A DNA stretch of 64,000 nt from Kineobactrum salinum. GTDB taxonomy: Bacteria > Pseudomonadota > Gammaproteobacteria > Pseudomonadales > Halieaceae. Of the stretch, positions 15,573 to 26,093 are shown one piece after another. The stretch lies in the NCBI RefSeq assembly GCF_010669285.1, contig NZ_CP048711.1:1674001-1738000 (forward strand). Reading direction: 5' to 3'. Each line of letters opens with the position of its first letter. Position 1 is the first letter of the stretch. A model generated the notes under the pieces. It had not been told where the DNA came from and made no database searches. It saw nothing but the letters and a program-made list of their open reading frames with translations. Position numbers and translations under genes: made by a program.

Positions 15573-17720
15573 ATGATCTACCAAAGTGACGCACTTACAG
15601 TGACTCGCCTCGAGGGCGACATCGCCGAGCTCAATTTCGATCTGAAGGGAGAATCCGTCAACAAGCTCGACCGGGCGACGGTCAATGCGCTTACCGCAGC
15701 GCTGGATGCACTGGAGGCGGAGCCGGGTCTCAAGGGCCTGCTGCTCACCAGTGCCAAGCCGGTCTTTATCGTCGGCGCCGACATCACTGAATTTACGGCC
15801 ATGTTCGGCGCCGGAGCCGAGCAGATAAGCGGCTTTACCGGGGTCAACAACGACAACCTGAACCGCCTGCAGAATCTGCCCTACCCCAGCTGCGTCGCCA
15901 TCAACGGCTTCGCCCTGGGCGGCGGTTTCGAGGTCTGCCTGGCCTGTGACTTCCGGGTGATGAGCAGCGCCGCCAAAGTGGGCCTGCCGGAGACCAAACT
16001 GGGCATTCTGCCGGGTTGGGGCGGCACCGTGCGGCTGCCGCGCATCATCGGCGTCGATGAGGCCGTGACCTGGATCGCCACCGCCAAGGATCAGCGCGCC
16101 GACAATGCGCTGAAGGTGGGCGCGGTAGACGCAGTGGCCGAGCCGGAACAACTGCGCGAGTTGGCGCTGGCGACACTCGCCAATGCCGTCGCCGGCAAAC
16201 TCGACTACAGCGAGCGCCGGCGTGCCAAGAGCAGCCCGCTGCCGATGAACGACACCGAGGCCACCATGGCCTTCTTTACCATGAAGGCCATGGTACAGCA
16301 GCAGGCCGGCAGGAATTATCCGGCCCCGCTGAAGGCGGTGGATGTGATCGAGCAGGCGCGGGGCATGGGGCTGGAGGATGCGCTGAAGGTGGAGGCCGCG
16401 GCCTTTGCCGAGCTGGCGAGTACCGACGTTGCCGCGGCCCTGGTCGGCGTGTTCCTGTCCGACCAGCTGCTGAGCAAGAAGGCCCGCGGGTGGGAAAAGA
16501 AGGCCGACCGCAAGGTGGCCCGGGCCGCGGTGCTGGGGGCGGGCATCATGGGTGGCGGGATCGCCTACCAGTCCGCCTACAAGGGCGTGCCCATCCGGAT
16601 GAAGGACATCAATCAGGAGGGCCTTGACCTGGGGCTGAAGGAAGCCAACAAGCTGCTGACCAAGCGGGTGGACCGCGGCCAGATGAGCGCCAGCCAGATG
16701 GGCGAGGTGCTCACCAGCATCGACCCGACCCTGAGCTACGCCGGCTTTGAAGACATCGACATCGTGGTCGAGGCCGTGGTCGAGAATCGCAAGGTCAAGC
16801 TCGCCGTACTGGCCGAGACCGAGCAACAGGTCAGCGAGGACACCATTCTGGCCTCCAATACCTCCACGATTTCCATCACCCGGCTGGCCGAAGCCCTGCA
16901 GCGGCCGCAGAACTTCTGCGGCATGCACTTCTTCAATCCGGTACACGCGATGCCGCTGGTCGAAGTGATCCGGGGCGAAAAGACCTCCGATACCGCCATC
17001 GCCCGCACTGTGGCCTACGCCACCAAGATGGGCAAGAAGGCCGTGGTGGTAAAGGACTGCCCGGGCTTTCTGGTCAACCGGGTGCTGTTTCCCTACTTCG
17101 ACGGTTTCTCCAAGCTGCTGCGCGACGGTGCTGACTTCCAGGTGGTGGACCGGGTCATGGAACGCTGGGGCTGGCCCATGGGCCCGGCCTACCTGCTGGA
17201 CGTGGTCGGCATCGATACCGGCGTCCATGCAGGCGAGGTGATGGCCGAGGGCTTCCCGGACCGGATGAAACTGGACTTCAAGACGGCAACCGAAGTGATG
17301 TTCGAGCACAAGCGCTACGGCCAGAAAAACGGCAAGGGCTTTTACGACTATGTGCCCGACAAGCGTGGCAAAGCCAGGAAAACCACCACCGAGGAAAGCT
17401 ACGAACTAATCGCGCCGGTGGTCGGCGAGCGCACCGAATTCGCGGACGAGGACATCGTCGCCCGGATGATGCTGCCGATGGCTACCGAGATGGCCCGCTG
17501 CCTGGAAGAGGGCATCGTCGGCACGCCGGCGGAGGCGGACCTGGCCCTGCTCTACGGCCTGGGCTTTCCGCCCTTCCGCGGCGGTATCTTCCGCTGGCTG
17601 GACACAGTGGGTATGGACTACATCGCCGAGGCGTCGCAGAAATTTGCCGATCTGGGCAAAAGCTACGAGCTGACCGAGGGCATGCAGGCCAAACGTGCCG
17701 ACGCCGCCACCTATTACTGA
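15573..17720 (+). CDS. fadB: Fatty acid oxidation complex alpha subunit (enoyl-CoA hydratase / 3-hydroxyacyl-CoA dehydrogenase)
   Basis: A 715-residue multifunctional beta-oxidation enzyme. The crotonase half has GADITEF and GFALGGGFEVCLACD (oxyanion hole region); the dehydrogenase half has the NAD-binding AVLGAGIMGGGIAY and the catalytic HFFNPVHAMPLVEVI. The ATG at 15573 has AGGA 9 bases before it. fadA follows after 27 bases, so the two form the fadBA operon encoding the alpha2beta2 trifunctional complex. Length is near E. coli FadB (729). Confidence 0.97.
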   Translation: MIYQSDALTVTRLEGDIAELNFDLKGESVNKLDRATVNALTAALDALEAEPGLKGLLLTSAKPVFIVGADITEFTAMFGAGAEQISGFTGVNNDNLNRLQNLPYPSCVAINGFALGGGFEVCLACDFRVMSSAAKVGLPETKLGILPGWGGTVRLPRIIGVDEAVTWIATAKDQRADNALKVGAVDAVAEPEQLRELALATLANAVAGKLDYSERRRAKSSPLPMNDTEATMAFFTMKAMVQQQAGRNYPAPLKAVDVIEQARGMGLEDALKVEAAAFAELASTDVAAALVGVFLSDQLLSKKARGWEKKADRKVARAAVLGAGIMGGGIAYQSAYKGVPIRMKDINQEGLDLGLKEANKLLTKRVDRGQMSASQMGEVLTSIDPTLSYAGFEDIDIVVEAVVENRKVKLAVLAETEQQVSEDTILASNTSTISITRLAEALQRPQNFCGMHFFNPVHAMPLVEVIRGEKTSDTAIARTVAYATKMGKKAVVVKDCPGFLVNRVLFPYFDGFSKLLRDGADFQVVDRVMERWGWPMGPAYLLDVVGIDTGVHAGEVMAEGFPDRMKLDFKTATEVMFEHKRYGQKNGKGFYDYVPDKRGKARKTTTEESYELIAPVVGERTEFADEDIVARMMLPMATEMARCLEEGIVGTPAEADLALLYGLGFPPFRGGIFRWLDTVGMDYIAEASQKFADLGKSYELTEGMQAKRADAATYY

Positions 17721-18923
<1,203 letters not shown>

Positions 18924-18955
18924 ACGCCCACCCGGTCGTGCCGCGGCAGCGATAA

Positions 18956-18986
18956 CAGCCTGCCTGGCCAGTCACCTGGCAGGCTG
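18956..18986 (+). terminator. Hairpin after fadA
   Basis: CAGCCTGCC and GGCAGGCTG flank an inner GG/CC pair with a T-T mismatch, forming a stem of about 12 pairs 33 bases after the fadA stop. The following bases are only moderately T-rich, so terminator strength is uncertain. Confidence 0.5.
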
Positions 18987-19064
18987 ATCTCGGTTTATCG
19001 GTTTATTCCACCGCGCAATTGTGGTCAAATCGCTCTCCGCTGCCGCCGTACGGCTAGGGCATAC

Positions 19065-20147
19065 ATGGACACACAGCTGGAGACACTGCACCAACTGGCC
19101 CGCCCGCACCGCAGGGCGGTATTGGTGGTGCTGCTGTGGATCACCATCGCGGGGGGCATTTTCTTCGGTTCCCTGAACTTCTACCGTGGCGCCTATCCGA
19201 TCGCTGTGACCGAGTTCCTGATGACCGGCTACTCAGGCTACCTGCTGTATGCGGTGCGCCACACCCGGCTGCTCGAGCGCTGGATTCTCGCCTATCTTCT
19301 CCCGTTCCTGGTAGCAATGATGATTGCATTGTGGACGCCGCAGGCCAGTGCCACTGTATTTGGCTGGGTACTGCTGATTCCGCTGGTCAGTCACCTGCTG
19401 CTGGGACGCCGCCTGGGACTGCTGATATCCCTTGTGTTCATGGCTATTGCCGCAGTGATTTTCCTGCTGCGCAACCATCACGACCCGGAGCTGATGGATA
19501 TCCGCTCAATCGCCAACATGGTGGTGCTGTCGATCTGCCTGATCGCATTCTCCCACGCCTATGAAATCAGCAGGGAACGTTCGGAACTCCAGTTGCTGCA
19601 GGCAGCACGGACCGACTTCCTGACGGGGCTGGCGAACCGGGCCGGGTTGACCGTGTTCTTCCACCGGGAGCAGAAACGGGCGCTGCGGGAGCAGCAGCCG
19701 CTGGCCCTGCTGGTCATCGACCTGGATTACTTCAAGCGGGTGAATGACCAGTTCGGACATGAGGCGGGTGACCGGGCACTGGTGCATGCTGCGGAACTGA
19801 TGCAACGGCGCCTGCGCTCCACCGACCTGCTGGCACGATTGGGAGGCGAGGAATTTGGCGCCGTGCTGGTCAACACGACGAGTACGACGGCCACTGAGGT
19901 CGCCGAAGAACTGCGCCTGGCGGTGGCCGCCGGAAAACTGGTGCATGAGAGCCAGCCAATCGCGCTGACCATGAGTATAGGCGTGGCCCAGCTGGGGGTG
20001 GACGGCGACAACCTGCAGGCCCTGCTGTCGGCCGCTGACGAACGCCTCTACCTGGCCAAGGACCTGGGCCGCAACCGGGTGATATCCGCGCCGCAGACCG
20101 GCCCGGACACCGTACCCGTCTGGCAGGCCCGTCCGAGCATTTTCTGA
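19065..20147 (+). CDS. Membrane-bound diguanylate cyclase
   Basis: A 360-residue protein. Residues 18-165 hold about five or six hydrophobic segments with no recognisable ligand motif; residues 180-345 are a GGDEF domain. The active site reads GGEEF (260-264), and an inhibitory RxxD site (RSTD, 251-254) is placed exactly five residues before it, so the enzyme should make cyclic di-GMP with product inhibition. Further motifs: TDFLTGLANR and DLDYFKRVNDQFGHEAGD. No EAL domain. It is monocistronic. Confidence 0.93.
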   Translation: MDTQLETLHQLARPHRRAVLVVLLWITIAGGIFFGSLNFYRGAYPIAVTEFLMTGYSGYLLYAVRHTRLLERWILAYLLPFLVAMMIALWTPQASATVFGWVLLIPLVSHLLLGRRLGLLISLVFMAIAAVIFLLRNHHDPELMDIRSIANMVVLSICLIAFSHAYEISRERSELQLLQAARTDFLTGLANRAGLTVFFHREQKRALREQQPLALLVIDLDYFKRVNDQFGHEAGDRALVHAAELMQRRLRSTDLLARLGGEEFGAVLVNTTSTTATEVAEELRLAVAAGKLVHESQPIALTMSIGVAQLGVDGDNLQALLSAADERLYLAKDLGRNRVISAPQTGPDTVPVWQARPSIF

Positions 20148-20166
20148 ACCGGATCACCCGACGGCC

Positions 20167-20484
20167 TCACGCCGTCAGCAGCTCATCGATTTGACGCAGC
20201 GCCCGCAGCAGCCCGGAGGTAGCGAGCGCAGAGCCGCGAAAGTATTCCTCGGCCATCGGGGCGATGGCACAGCGCTCGGGCAGACTCGCCTCCTGCTCCA
20301 ACAGCCGGTACAGCGTCGGCAGGAATACAAACTGCAGCCACTGGGGCAGGGTCAGCGTGTCGATACAGAAGGGTTCCTGTGAGGCCAGCGCCTCTGCGGA
20401 GGGCGGTATCGATTCCCACAGGGACAGGTACCGCAGCTGGGCCTCGATATCGATCAGTACTGCGGCAACATCGGTTCGCCTCAT
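20167..20484 (-). CDS. YqcC family protein
   Basis: A 105-residue protein starting MRRTDVAAVLIDIEAQL and containing LPQWLQFVFLPTLYRLLE and IAPMAEEYF, which fit the YqcC (DUF446) family. Function is unknown; members are often near truC or DNA-repair genes. It starts 25 bases after dinG in the same direction, so it is probably co-transcribed. An upstream in-frame GTG-type extension overlaps dinG and is less likely. Confidence 0.85.
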   Translation of the reverse strand: MRRTDVAAVLIDIEAQLRYLSLWESIPPSAEALASQEPFCIDTLTLPQWLQFVFLPTLYRLLEQEASLPERCAIAPMAEEYFRGSALATSGLLRALRQIDELLTA

Positions 20485-20509
20485 CGTTTCGCAGGCCACC
20501 AGCCGCCGC

Positions 20510-22648
20510 TCATCGCCCCGCCCCCGGCGCCAGCTCGCGCTGAAACGGCGGCAGCGAGTCGAGAATCGCCCGGCCATAGCGACGGGTCAGTATCCGGCGA
20601 TCGAGCAGGGTAATGCGGCCACTGTCCTGTTCCGTACGCAACAACCGGCCGCTGGCCTGCAACAGGCGCAGCGCGGCGTCGGGTACGCTGATCTCCATGA
20701 AGGCATTGCGCCCCTGGGCCTCCACCCACTCGGCCAGCGCTGCCTCTATGGGGCTGTCGGGCACGGCGAACGGGATCTTGGCGATCACCACGTGGCGGCA
20801 GTAATCGCCGGGCAGGTCTACCCCTTCGGCAAAACTGGCGAGACCGAAAATAATACTGCCGCCACCGCCGTCCACCGCCTGCCGGTGCAGGCGCAGGATC
20901 TCCTGCTTGCTGGCGTCGCCCTGCATCAGGATCAATTCCCCCAGCTGATCGCGCAATCCCTGGTAGACGTCCTGCATCTGGCGGCGGGAAGAAAACAGCA
21001 CCAGCGTGGCCTCGCGGCGATCCAGCAACTGCGGCAACTGGCCGATGATGGCGGCCGTATGGCGCTCGGCATCACCGGGGTCGCAATCCATCGCCGGCAC
21101 CCGCAGGGTCGCGCGGGAATAGTCAAAGGGACTGGTCACCACCTTGAAACTGGCATCTCGCGACACTCCCGAATGCAGAATGAAGCGCTCGAAGCTGTTC
21201 AGCGCGGTGATTGTGGCCGAGGTCACTACCACGCCCGCGGCCCGCGACCACAGATATTCCTGCAGGATGTCCGCCGCCAGGATAGGACTGCAGCGCAGAT
21301 CGAAGCCCTGCTGGCCGCCATTGTCCAGCAGGGTAATCCAGCGCGCCTTGGGCGGCAGTTCACCCTCGCCACTAACCGCATACTCCTGCCACAGCGCGAG
21401 TGTCGCCTCCGCCCGCCCCAGCATCGCACCGATGCTCAGGTGCCAGCTCTCTATATCCGCCTGTTCCAGACCGGCGTCGTCCTCCTCCAGCGCTTCTTCC
21501 AGACGACTCTCGACCCGGGAGAGCCCGGTGGCCAGCTGCTGGAACTGGGTCGCCAGCCCGGCCGCCAGCGGCTGCAGCACGGCCGGCACCCTGCCGTGGG
21601 CAAAACGCAGCTGGCGATCGTCACCGCGGCCGGTAGCCGGCGGCTGCCCGTCAAACAGGGTGGCGACCGCCTGCTCCACGACCTGCAGGCTGGTTCCGGC
21701 CTCCTCCATGATACCGGGAAGAGACTCCAGCGGACGCTGCAGATCTGTCAGTGGCACCAGTGCGGCCGCAGCCTGGGCCAGCAGTTTGCGGCTGTCCTGC
21801 AACCACTGGCTGGTGGTGTGCAGGCGGCAGAAGCTGGAGAAGTGGGACAGGGCCTTGTCCGGCAGGTGATGGCCCTCGTCGAACACATAGATGCTCTCTT
21901 CGGGTGCCGAAAGAATGGCGCCACCACCGAGCGCCAGATCTGCCAGTACCAGATCGTGGTTGGCGACGATGACATCGGCGTGTTGCAGCGCATCCCGGGC
22001 CCTGAAAAAACTGCACTGACTGATATTGGGGCAGCGGCGGCCACTGCATTGGCTGTGGTCGGTGGTGGCGCCAAACCAGATCTGCTCGGACACCTGGCCG
22101 GGCCAGTTGTCGCGGTCACCGTCCCACTCGCCGCGACCCAGTGCCTCCACCATCGCAGTGTAGACAGGCAGCGCCTCGGCCGCCTGCGGCGCCTCGAACT
22201 CATCCGGATACAGCGGCAGACTGTCGCTGCCGCCGCCCGCCAGCAACCGGTCCAGTTTCGACAGGCAGACATAGCGGCGCCGGCCCTTGGCGAGGGTGTA
22301 GCTGAACTCCAGGCCGCTGTGATGACGGATGTCCGGCAGGTCCTTGTTGACGAACTGTTCCTGCAGCGCGACGGTTGCAGTGGCTACCACCAGACGCTTG
22401 TTCAGCGCCTGGGCCAGCGGTATCGCAGTGATTGCGTAAGCGATGGTCTTACCGGTGCCCGTGCCCGCCTCGATCACACAGACCGCGGGCTTGTCGGCAT
22501 CGGCCCGCCCCCCCGGCGGGATCCGCGCGAGTGTATTGGCGATCTCCGCAATCATCTGGCGCTGGCCCCAGCGGGGGCCCAGGCCCTTGCCGGCAATGAC
22601 TGCGGCATAGGCCTGGCGGATCTGATCCTTGGCGTGGTCGCTCAGCAA
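20510..22648 (-). CDS. dinG: ATP-dependent DNA helicase DinG
   Basis: A 712-residue XPD-like superfamily 2 helicase. Walker A is EAGTGTGKT; the iron-sulfur cluster cysteines are spread over CLSK and CSGRRCPNISQC; the DEAH box appears as DEGHH; the late motif FGLASFAEGVDLPGD is present. DinG unwinds D-loops and RNA-DNA hybrids during repair. The start is taken as TTG at 22648 (LLSDHAKDQIRQAY), which aligns with the E. coli N-terminus and overlaps the acyltransferase stop by seven bases. Longer starts run back through that gene. Confidence 0.93.
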   Translation of the reverse strand: MLSDHAKDQIRQAYAAVIAGKGLGPRWGQRQMIAEIANTLARIPPGGRADADKPAVCVIEAGTGTGKTIAYAITAIPLAQALNKRLVVATATVALQEQFVNKDLPDIRHHSGLEFSYTLAKGRRRYVCLSKLDRLLAGGGSDSLPLYPDEFEAPQAAEALPVYTAMVEALGRGEWDGDRDNWPGQVSEQIWFGATTDHSQCSGRRCPNISQCSFFRARDALQHADVIVANHDLVLADLALGGGAILSAPEESIYVFDEGHHLPDKALSHFSSFCRLHTTSQWLQDSRKLLAQAAAALVPLTDLQRPLESLPGIMEEAGTSLQVVEQAVATLFDGQPPATGRGDDRQLRFAHGRVPAVLQPLAAGLATQFQQLATGLSRVESRLEEALEEDDAGLEQADIESWHLSIGAMLGRAEATLALWQEYAVSGEGELPPKARWITLLDNGGQQGFDLRCSPILAADILQEYLWSRAAGVVVTSATITALNSFERFILHSGVSRDASFKVVTSPFDYSRATLRVPAMDCDPGDAERHTAAIIGQLPQLLDRREATLVLFSSRRQMQDVYQGLRDQLGELILMQGDASKQEILRLHRQAVDGGGGSIIFGLASFAEGVDLPGDYCRHVVIAKIPFAVPDSPIEAALAEWVEAQGRNAFMEISVPDAALRLLQASGRLLRTEQDSGRITLLDRRILTRRYGRAILDSLPPFQRELAPGAGR

Positions 22649-23808
22649 GGTATGGCACTGCTCCCGGCCAGAACAACCTTGCTGGCCACCGCGTTGGCGT
22701 AAAGCGCCAGCGCATAGGGGCGGTGCGGCTCGGGCAGCGCGTCGATCCGCCGGGTAAAGGCCTCGCGGTCCACACTGCCCTGCTCCCGGCTGAGGTCCGG
22801 CGGCACCGCCACATCCTCGCCATGCAGCATGCGGTAGGCATACAGGTTGGTGGGGTGCAGGCAATAGTGGGAGATGATCTGGCGGTCCACTGCCGCCGCC
22901 ACCTGCTCGGCGGTGTCGAGGTCACCGACCTCCAGCGGACTGCCAAAGGCCACATGCACCCGGCCCTTGTTGCCGGCAATGCCGCGGGCGATGGAGCTCA
23001 CATCCTCCTGCTCGGCCTTGGCATAGCTGCCCGTGGTGGCTCGCAGGTACAGCTCCCGCGCCTTCAAACCATCACAGGGGTCCAGTTCGTAGGAAATCGA
23101 CACCGGCACGATCCCCAGGCTCCGCACCAGGTCTGCCAGGGTCTCGCTCTGCTTGTCCCGGCTCATCGCCAGCATCTTGATCACCGCGGGCTCGGTCCGG
23201 TCGATGCCGTTCTTGGCCCGGCCTTCGCGCTGAGCCAGCCACACAGGCACCCGCTCCTGTTGCAACGATGCCCTGATATAGTTCGCCAGTTGCAGGGCGG
23301 CGGCGAACTTTTCCCGCGGCCCATTCAGCGAACGCTTGACGATAAAGCTCTTGTTGAGGCGCATCAGGTCCGACACCCAGGGCTTGCTGAGCAGGTTGTC
23401 GCCGATCGCGATGCGCACTGTCTGGTGGCCGCCCCGGTGCAGGGCATAGTTGGTGAAGGCCGGGTCCATCACGATATCGCGGTGGTTGCTCATGAACAAC
23501 CAGGGACGCGACGGGTCCAGCGCCTCCAGTCCGGACACTGAAAAATCCTCGGTGGTACTGGCCAGGACGCGCTCGACATAGCGCTTGATGACCATTTGCA
23601 TGCCATGTACATCGGCCACGCCGCGCAGTTGCCGGCCCAGGTACCATTGCAGGATCCGTCTCCAGAGCCCCGGTGTGAACCGGGCCAGCCTGCCCAGCCG
23701 CAGGCTGGCAATGGCGTCCAGCAGTTCCCGGTCGGCCAGCAGGCGATCGAGTACCTCCGGCACCTCTTCATCGCGATAGGGGCGGATATCGGCAAACGGG
23801 TCGCTCAA
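22642..23808 (-). CDS. PlsC/PlsB-type glycerolipid acyltransferase
   Basis: A 388-residue protein with the acyltransferase signature NHRDIVMD (NHx4D form, about residues 108-115), followed by SFIVKRSL and LAQREGRAKNG, resembling the phosphate- and substrate-binding motifs of the family. Such enzymes add acyl chains to glycerol-3-phosphate or lysophosphatidic acid; the exact acceptor is unclear. There is no obvious transmembrane helix. It precedes dinG with a seven-base overlap, so they are likely co-transcribed although unrelated in function. Confidence 0.85.
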   Translation of the reverse strand: MSDPFADIRPYRDEEVPEVLDRLLADRELLDAIASLRLGRLARFTPGLWRRILQWYLGRQLRGVADVHGMQMVIKRYVERVLASTTEDFSVSGLEALDPSRPWLFMSNHRDIVMDPAFTNYALHRGGHQTVRIAIGDNLLSKPWVSDLMRLNKSFIVKRSLNGPREKFAAALQLANYIRASLQQERVPVWLAQREGRAKNGIDRTEPAVIKMLAMSRDKQSETLADLVRSLGIVPVSISYELDPCDGLKARELYLRATTGSYAKAEQEDVSSIARGIAGNKGRVHVAFGSPLEVGDLDTAEQVAAAVDRQIISHYCLHPTNLYAYRMLHGEDVAVPPDLSREQGSVDREAFTRRIDALPEPHRPYALALYANAVASKVVLAGSSAIPC

Positions 23809-23973
23809 GCAGCAGTCCTCAGTGGGGGGAAGCGGCCCACGATACCCAAATTCACTGCCGCCGTCATCCGCTCAATCCGGCCAGCACCGCCGCCCCGCTG
23901 ACAGTCGCCGGGTACTGCCAAGCCGGGCCTGAGGTCTACGCTTTTGAGAGGAACAATGGAGCTGGGCGCGGCA

Positions 23974-25008
23974 TCATCCGGTACCACTGACTTGCGGGGC
24001 GCTCCCCGGGTCCGGCTCCAGGTAGCGCCGGCGCAACTCCTCGCGCTCCGCTGGCCCCACGCCCAGGACGTCTTCCAGCCAGGCAGTCACCTCGCCGTAT
24101 TCGGCAATGGCATCGAAGGCGCGCGCCAGGTAGGCCTCATGCACCTCCAGCATGGGCAGCACCGCCTCGGCAGGCACATCCTCAAACCCGTACTTGCGAC
24201 GCAGGCGTTCGATCTCCAGCGCGGGGTCATAGTAGCGCCGCGTCAGCATGTAGTCGTGCATCACTCGTTCCACCGGCACTCCCAGGACCAGCAGTATCAG
24301 CGCCGCGGCAAAGCCGGTACGGTCCTTGCCAGCGGCGCAATGAATCAGGAAGCGGCTGTCGGGCTGGGCCAGGATTTCACGGAACATGCGGGCATAGGTA
24401 GCAGCCTGCGCCTCCACGAAATCGCGGTTGATATCGACCATGAAATCGAACATGGGCTGGCGGCCGCCGAGATCCAGCTCGCCGTGGGCAAATACGGCCG
24501 CATTGCTGCCGGGAGTAATGGGCAGGCTGACTACCCGGGGCGGGCGTGACGGCGGCAGCCGGTTGGGGCTGGCGAGCCGTTCATCGTCGCGTCGGAAATC
24601 GCAGACCAGGTCCAGCTCCAGGCTCTGGAGCAGATCCAGGTCGCGGTTCGTGAGGCGGGACAGGTGCCCCGAGCGGTACAGGTAGCCCCACCGTACCCGG
24701 CGGCCATCCGCACCGGGATAGCCGCCAAAATCACGAAAGTTCGGGGTTCCCTGCATGCCCAGCTTGCGTTCGGTCACAATCGTCTCGTTGCCGTGCTGAT
24801 CCCGCAGCCGGAAGAAATGGCGGCAGTTCAGTGGCAGCCCCCGGATCCGCGCCCGTGTGGCAGTCTCTTCGTAGTGGGCGCTCACCTGTCCGGCCGGGGT
24901 CAGGGGCTCAACGGTCACCCGGGTCGCGGGATGGCTGGCGGCCCACTCCACGTGGTAGTCTCCTTCGGGCTCGCGCCAGACATGAATGGCATCGGCAATC
25001 AGTGGCAT
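23974..25008 (-). CDS. Tyrosine-protein phosphatase-like protein (Y_phosphatase3 type)
   Basis: A 344-residue protein whose second half is a dual-specificity-like phosphatase: the CX5R loop reads HCAAGKDRTG, with Cys224 and Arg230, and NFRDFGGYPGADG (90-102) and YRSGHLSRLT are typical of this class. Residues 1-80 look like a fibronectin-type or other beta-rich domain. The start chosen is ATG at 25008 (MPLIADAIHVWREPEG); a TTG at 25071 would add 21 residues. No signal peptide is evident. It is divergent from rpsT. Substrate unknown; a phosphoinositide- or phosphotyrosine-like substrate is possible. Confidence 0.82.
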   Translation of the reverse strand: MPLIADAIHVWREPEGDYHVEWAASHPATRVTVEPLTPAGQVSAHYEETATRARIRGLPLNCRHFFRLRDQHGNETIVTERKLGMQGTPNFRDFGGYPGADGRRVRWGYLYRSGHLSRLTNRDLDLLQSLELDLVCDFRRDDERLASPNRLPPSRPPRVVSLPITPGSNAAVFAHGELDLGGRQPMFDFMVDINRDFVEAQAATYARMFREILAQPDSRFLIHCAAGKDRTGFAAALILLVLGVPVERVMHDYMLTRRYYDPALEIERLRRKYGFEDVPAEAVLPMLEVHEAYLARAFDAIAEYGEVTAWLEDVLGVGPAEREELRRRYLEPDPGSAPQVSGTG

Positions 25009-25104
25009 TGGACGAACAATCTCTGGCAGGTAAATGGATGGCAAAGCCGGGGCGGGAGTATACCTCAGCAACCCACAGAGACTGAATCCCCGGCCGCCGC
25101 GCTG

Positions 25105-25133
25105 TTGACAAGCAGCAGTCGAATGTGAATAAT
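25105..25133 (+). promoter_or_regulatory. Sigma-70 promoter of rpsT
   Basis: TTGACA (25105-25110) and AATAAT (25128-25133) are separated by 17 bases, nearly consensus, as expected for a ribosomal protein gene. Transcription would start near 25140, giving a leader of about 34 bases. Confidence 0.65.
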
Positions 25134-25173
25134 CGCGCCTCCCTGAATATCCGAATCCACGAGGTGGTCAACA

Positions 25174-25440
25174 GTGGCAAATTCTCCACAAGCCAAAAAG
25201 CGCGCCCGCCAGGCGGAAAAGCGCCGCACTCACAACGCCAGCCTGCGCTCGCTGGTGCGCACCCAGATCAAGAAAGTCATTGCTGCCATCGGCACCGGCG
25301 ATGCCGAGCAGGCGAAAGCCGCCTACGCCAGCGCCATCCCGGTGATTGACCGCCTGGCCGACAAGGGCATCATTCACAAGAACAAGGCGGCCCGCCACAA
25401 GAGCCGGCTGAACAGTCAGATCAAGGCACTCGCTGCCTGA
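25174..25440 (+). CDS. rpsT: 30S ribosomal protein S20
   Basis: An 88-residue basic protein ([30 protein letters not shown]...) that binds 16S rRNA. The start is GTG at 25174 with GAGGTGG upstream. E. coli rpsT also uses a non-ATG start (UUG), which is part of its translational autoregulation; a similar role here is inference. A perfect intrinsic terminator follows. Confidence 0.98.
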   Translation: MANSPQAKKRARQAEKRRTHNASLRSLVRTQIKKVIAAIGTGDAEQAKAAYASAIPVIDRLADKGIIHKNKAARHKSRLNSQIKALAA

Positions 25441-25462
25441 ACCCCGACCCCCGGGGCACCGC

Positions 25463-25491
25463 AAAAAAGCCGGCCTGGAGCCGGCTTTTTT
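25463..25491 (+). terminator. Intrinsic terminator after rpsT
   Basis: AAAAAAGCCGGC, a five-base loop (ctgga), then GCCGGCTTTTTT: a six-pair GC stem extended by A-T pairs and a T-run on both strands. It should end rpsT transcripts and also serve the convergent gene at 25574-25849. Confidence 0.92.
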
Positions 25492-25573
25492 GTGTCTGCG
25501 ATTTTGTAGCTGCGATTCTTGAGCCGATTGCCACGACGCGGCAGACGTCCAGTTCGAAGCCCCCCTGCCAGGT

Positions 25574-25849
25574 TCAGCTCACCATTTCATCCAGGTAGCG
25601 CTGCACCTCTGCCTGCAGTGGTTTGCGGAAGGCCGAGGCCAGCAGACCCAGCTGCACCGAGATATCCACCACTCCATCGCCGAACGAGAGCTCGCCATCG
25701 ACGCCCGAACCGCGAATCCGCAGATTGTCACCTTGCCAGCTGGAGCGTACCCCGTGCTTGCGCTCCAGTTTCGCGGCCAGTTGCCGGGCGGCTTCGCGCA
25801 GCTCCTCGACGGGCATGGTGTAGGGCTTGCTGAGCCGGAATCCAGCCAT
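25574..25849 (-). CDS. Polyhydroxyalkanoic acid system family protein
   Basis: A 91-residue protein, MAGFRLSKPYTMPVEELREAARQLAAKL..., matching the PHA granule-region family (PHA_gran_rgn, PF09650) often encoded near polyhydroxyalkanoate genes. It ends AFRKPLQAEVQRYLDEMVS, typical of the family. Function is not established. Two phasin genes and a PhaD-type regulator lie 6-8 kb away, which supports a PHA role. An upstream in-frame start at 25891 would add 14 residues. Confidence 0.8.
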   Translation of the reverse strand: MAGFRLSKPYTMPVEELREAARQLAAKLERKHGVRSSWQGDNLRIRGSGVDGELSFGDGVVDISVQLGLLASAFRKPLQAEVQRYLDEMVS

Positions 25850-26093
25850 CACGCCAACTTGACCTCTAAGTGATTTCCTGTGTCCGGTCACAGACTACGC
25901 CGCTCCCTGTCAGATGGCCAGCCCAGCAGCGGTGGAGCTGCACTGACAGGGCCGCTGGCCGCCCCGATTTTTTCAACCAGCTGGTTCGCATAACTGGCCG
26001 ATTCTGCCATAATGGCGCCCCCTACACGACCCACAGCGGCGACGCCTGCCCCAGAATGGTGCACAAGCGGCAGCATGAACGACAGGACAAAGA

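Noticed and set aside
15552-17309. Long minus-strand open frame inside fadB
   Set aside because: Antisense to a clear fadB with all motifs; no ribosome site or conserved sequence.
20264-22702. Long open frame on the plus strand opposite dinG
   Set aside because: It is the complement of a well-supported helicase, has no family features and arises from GC-rich codon use.
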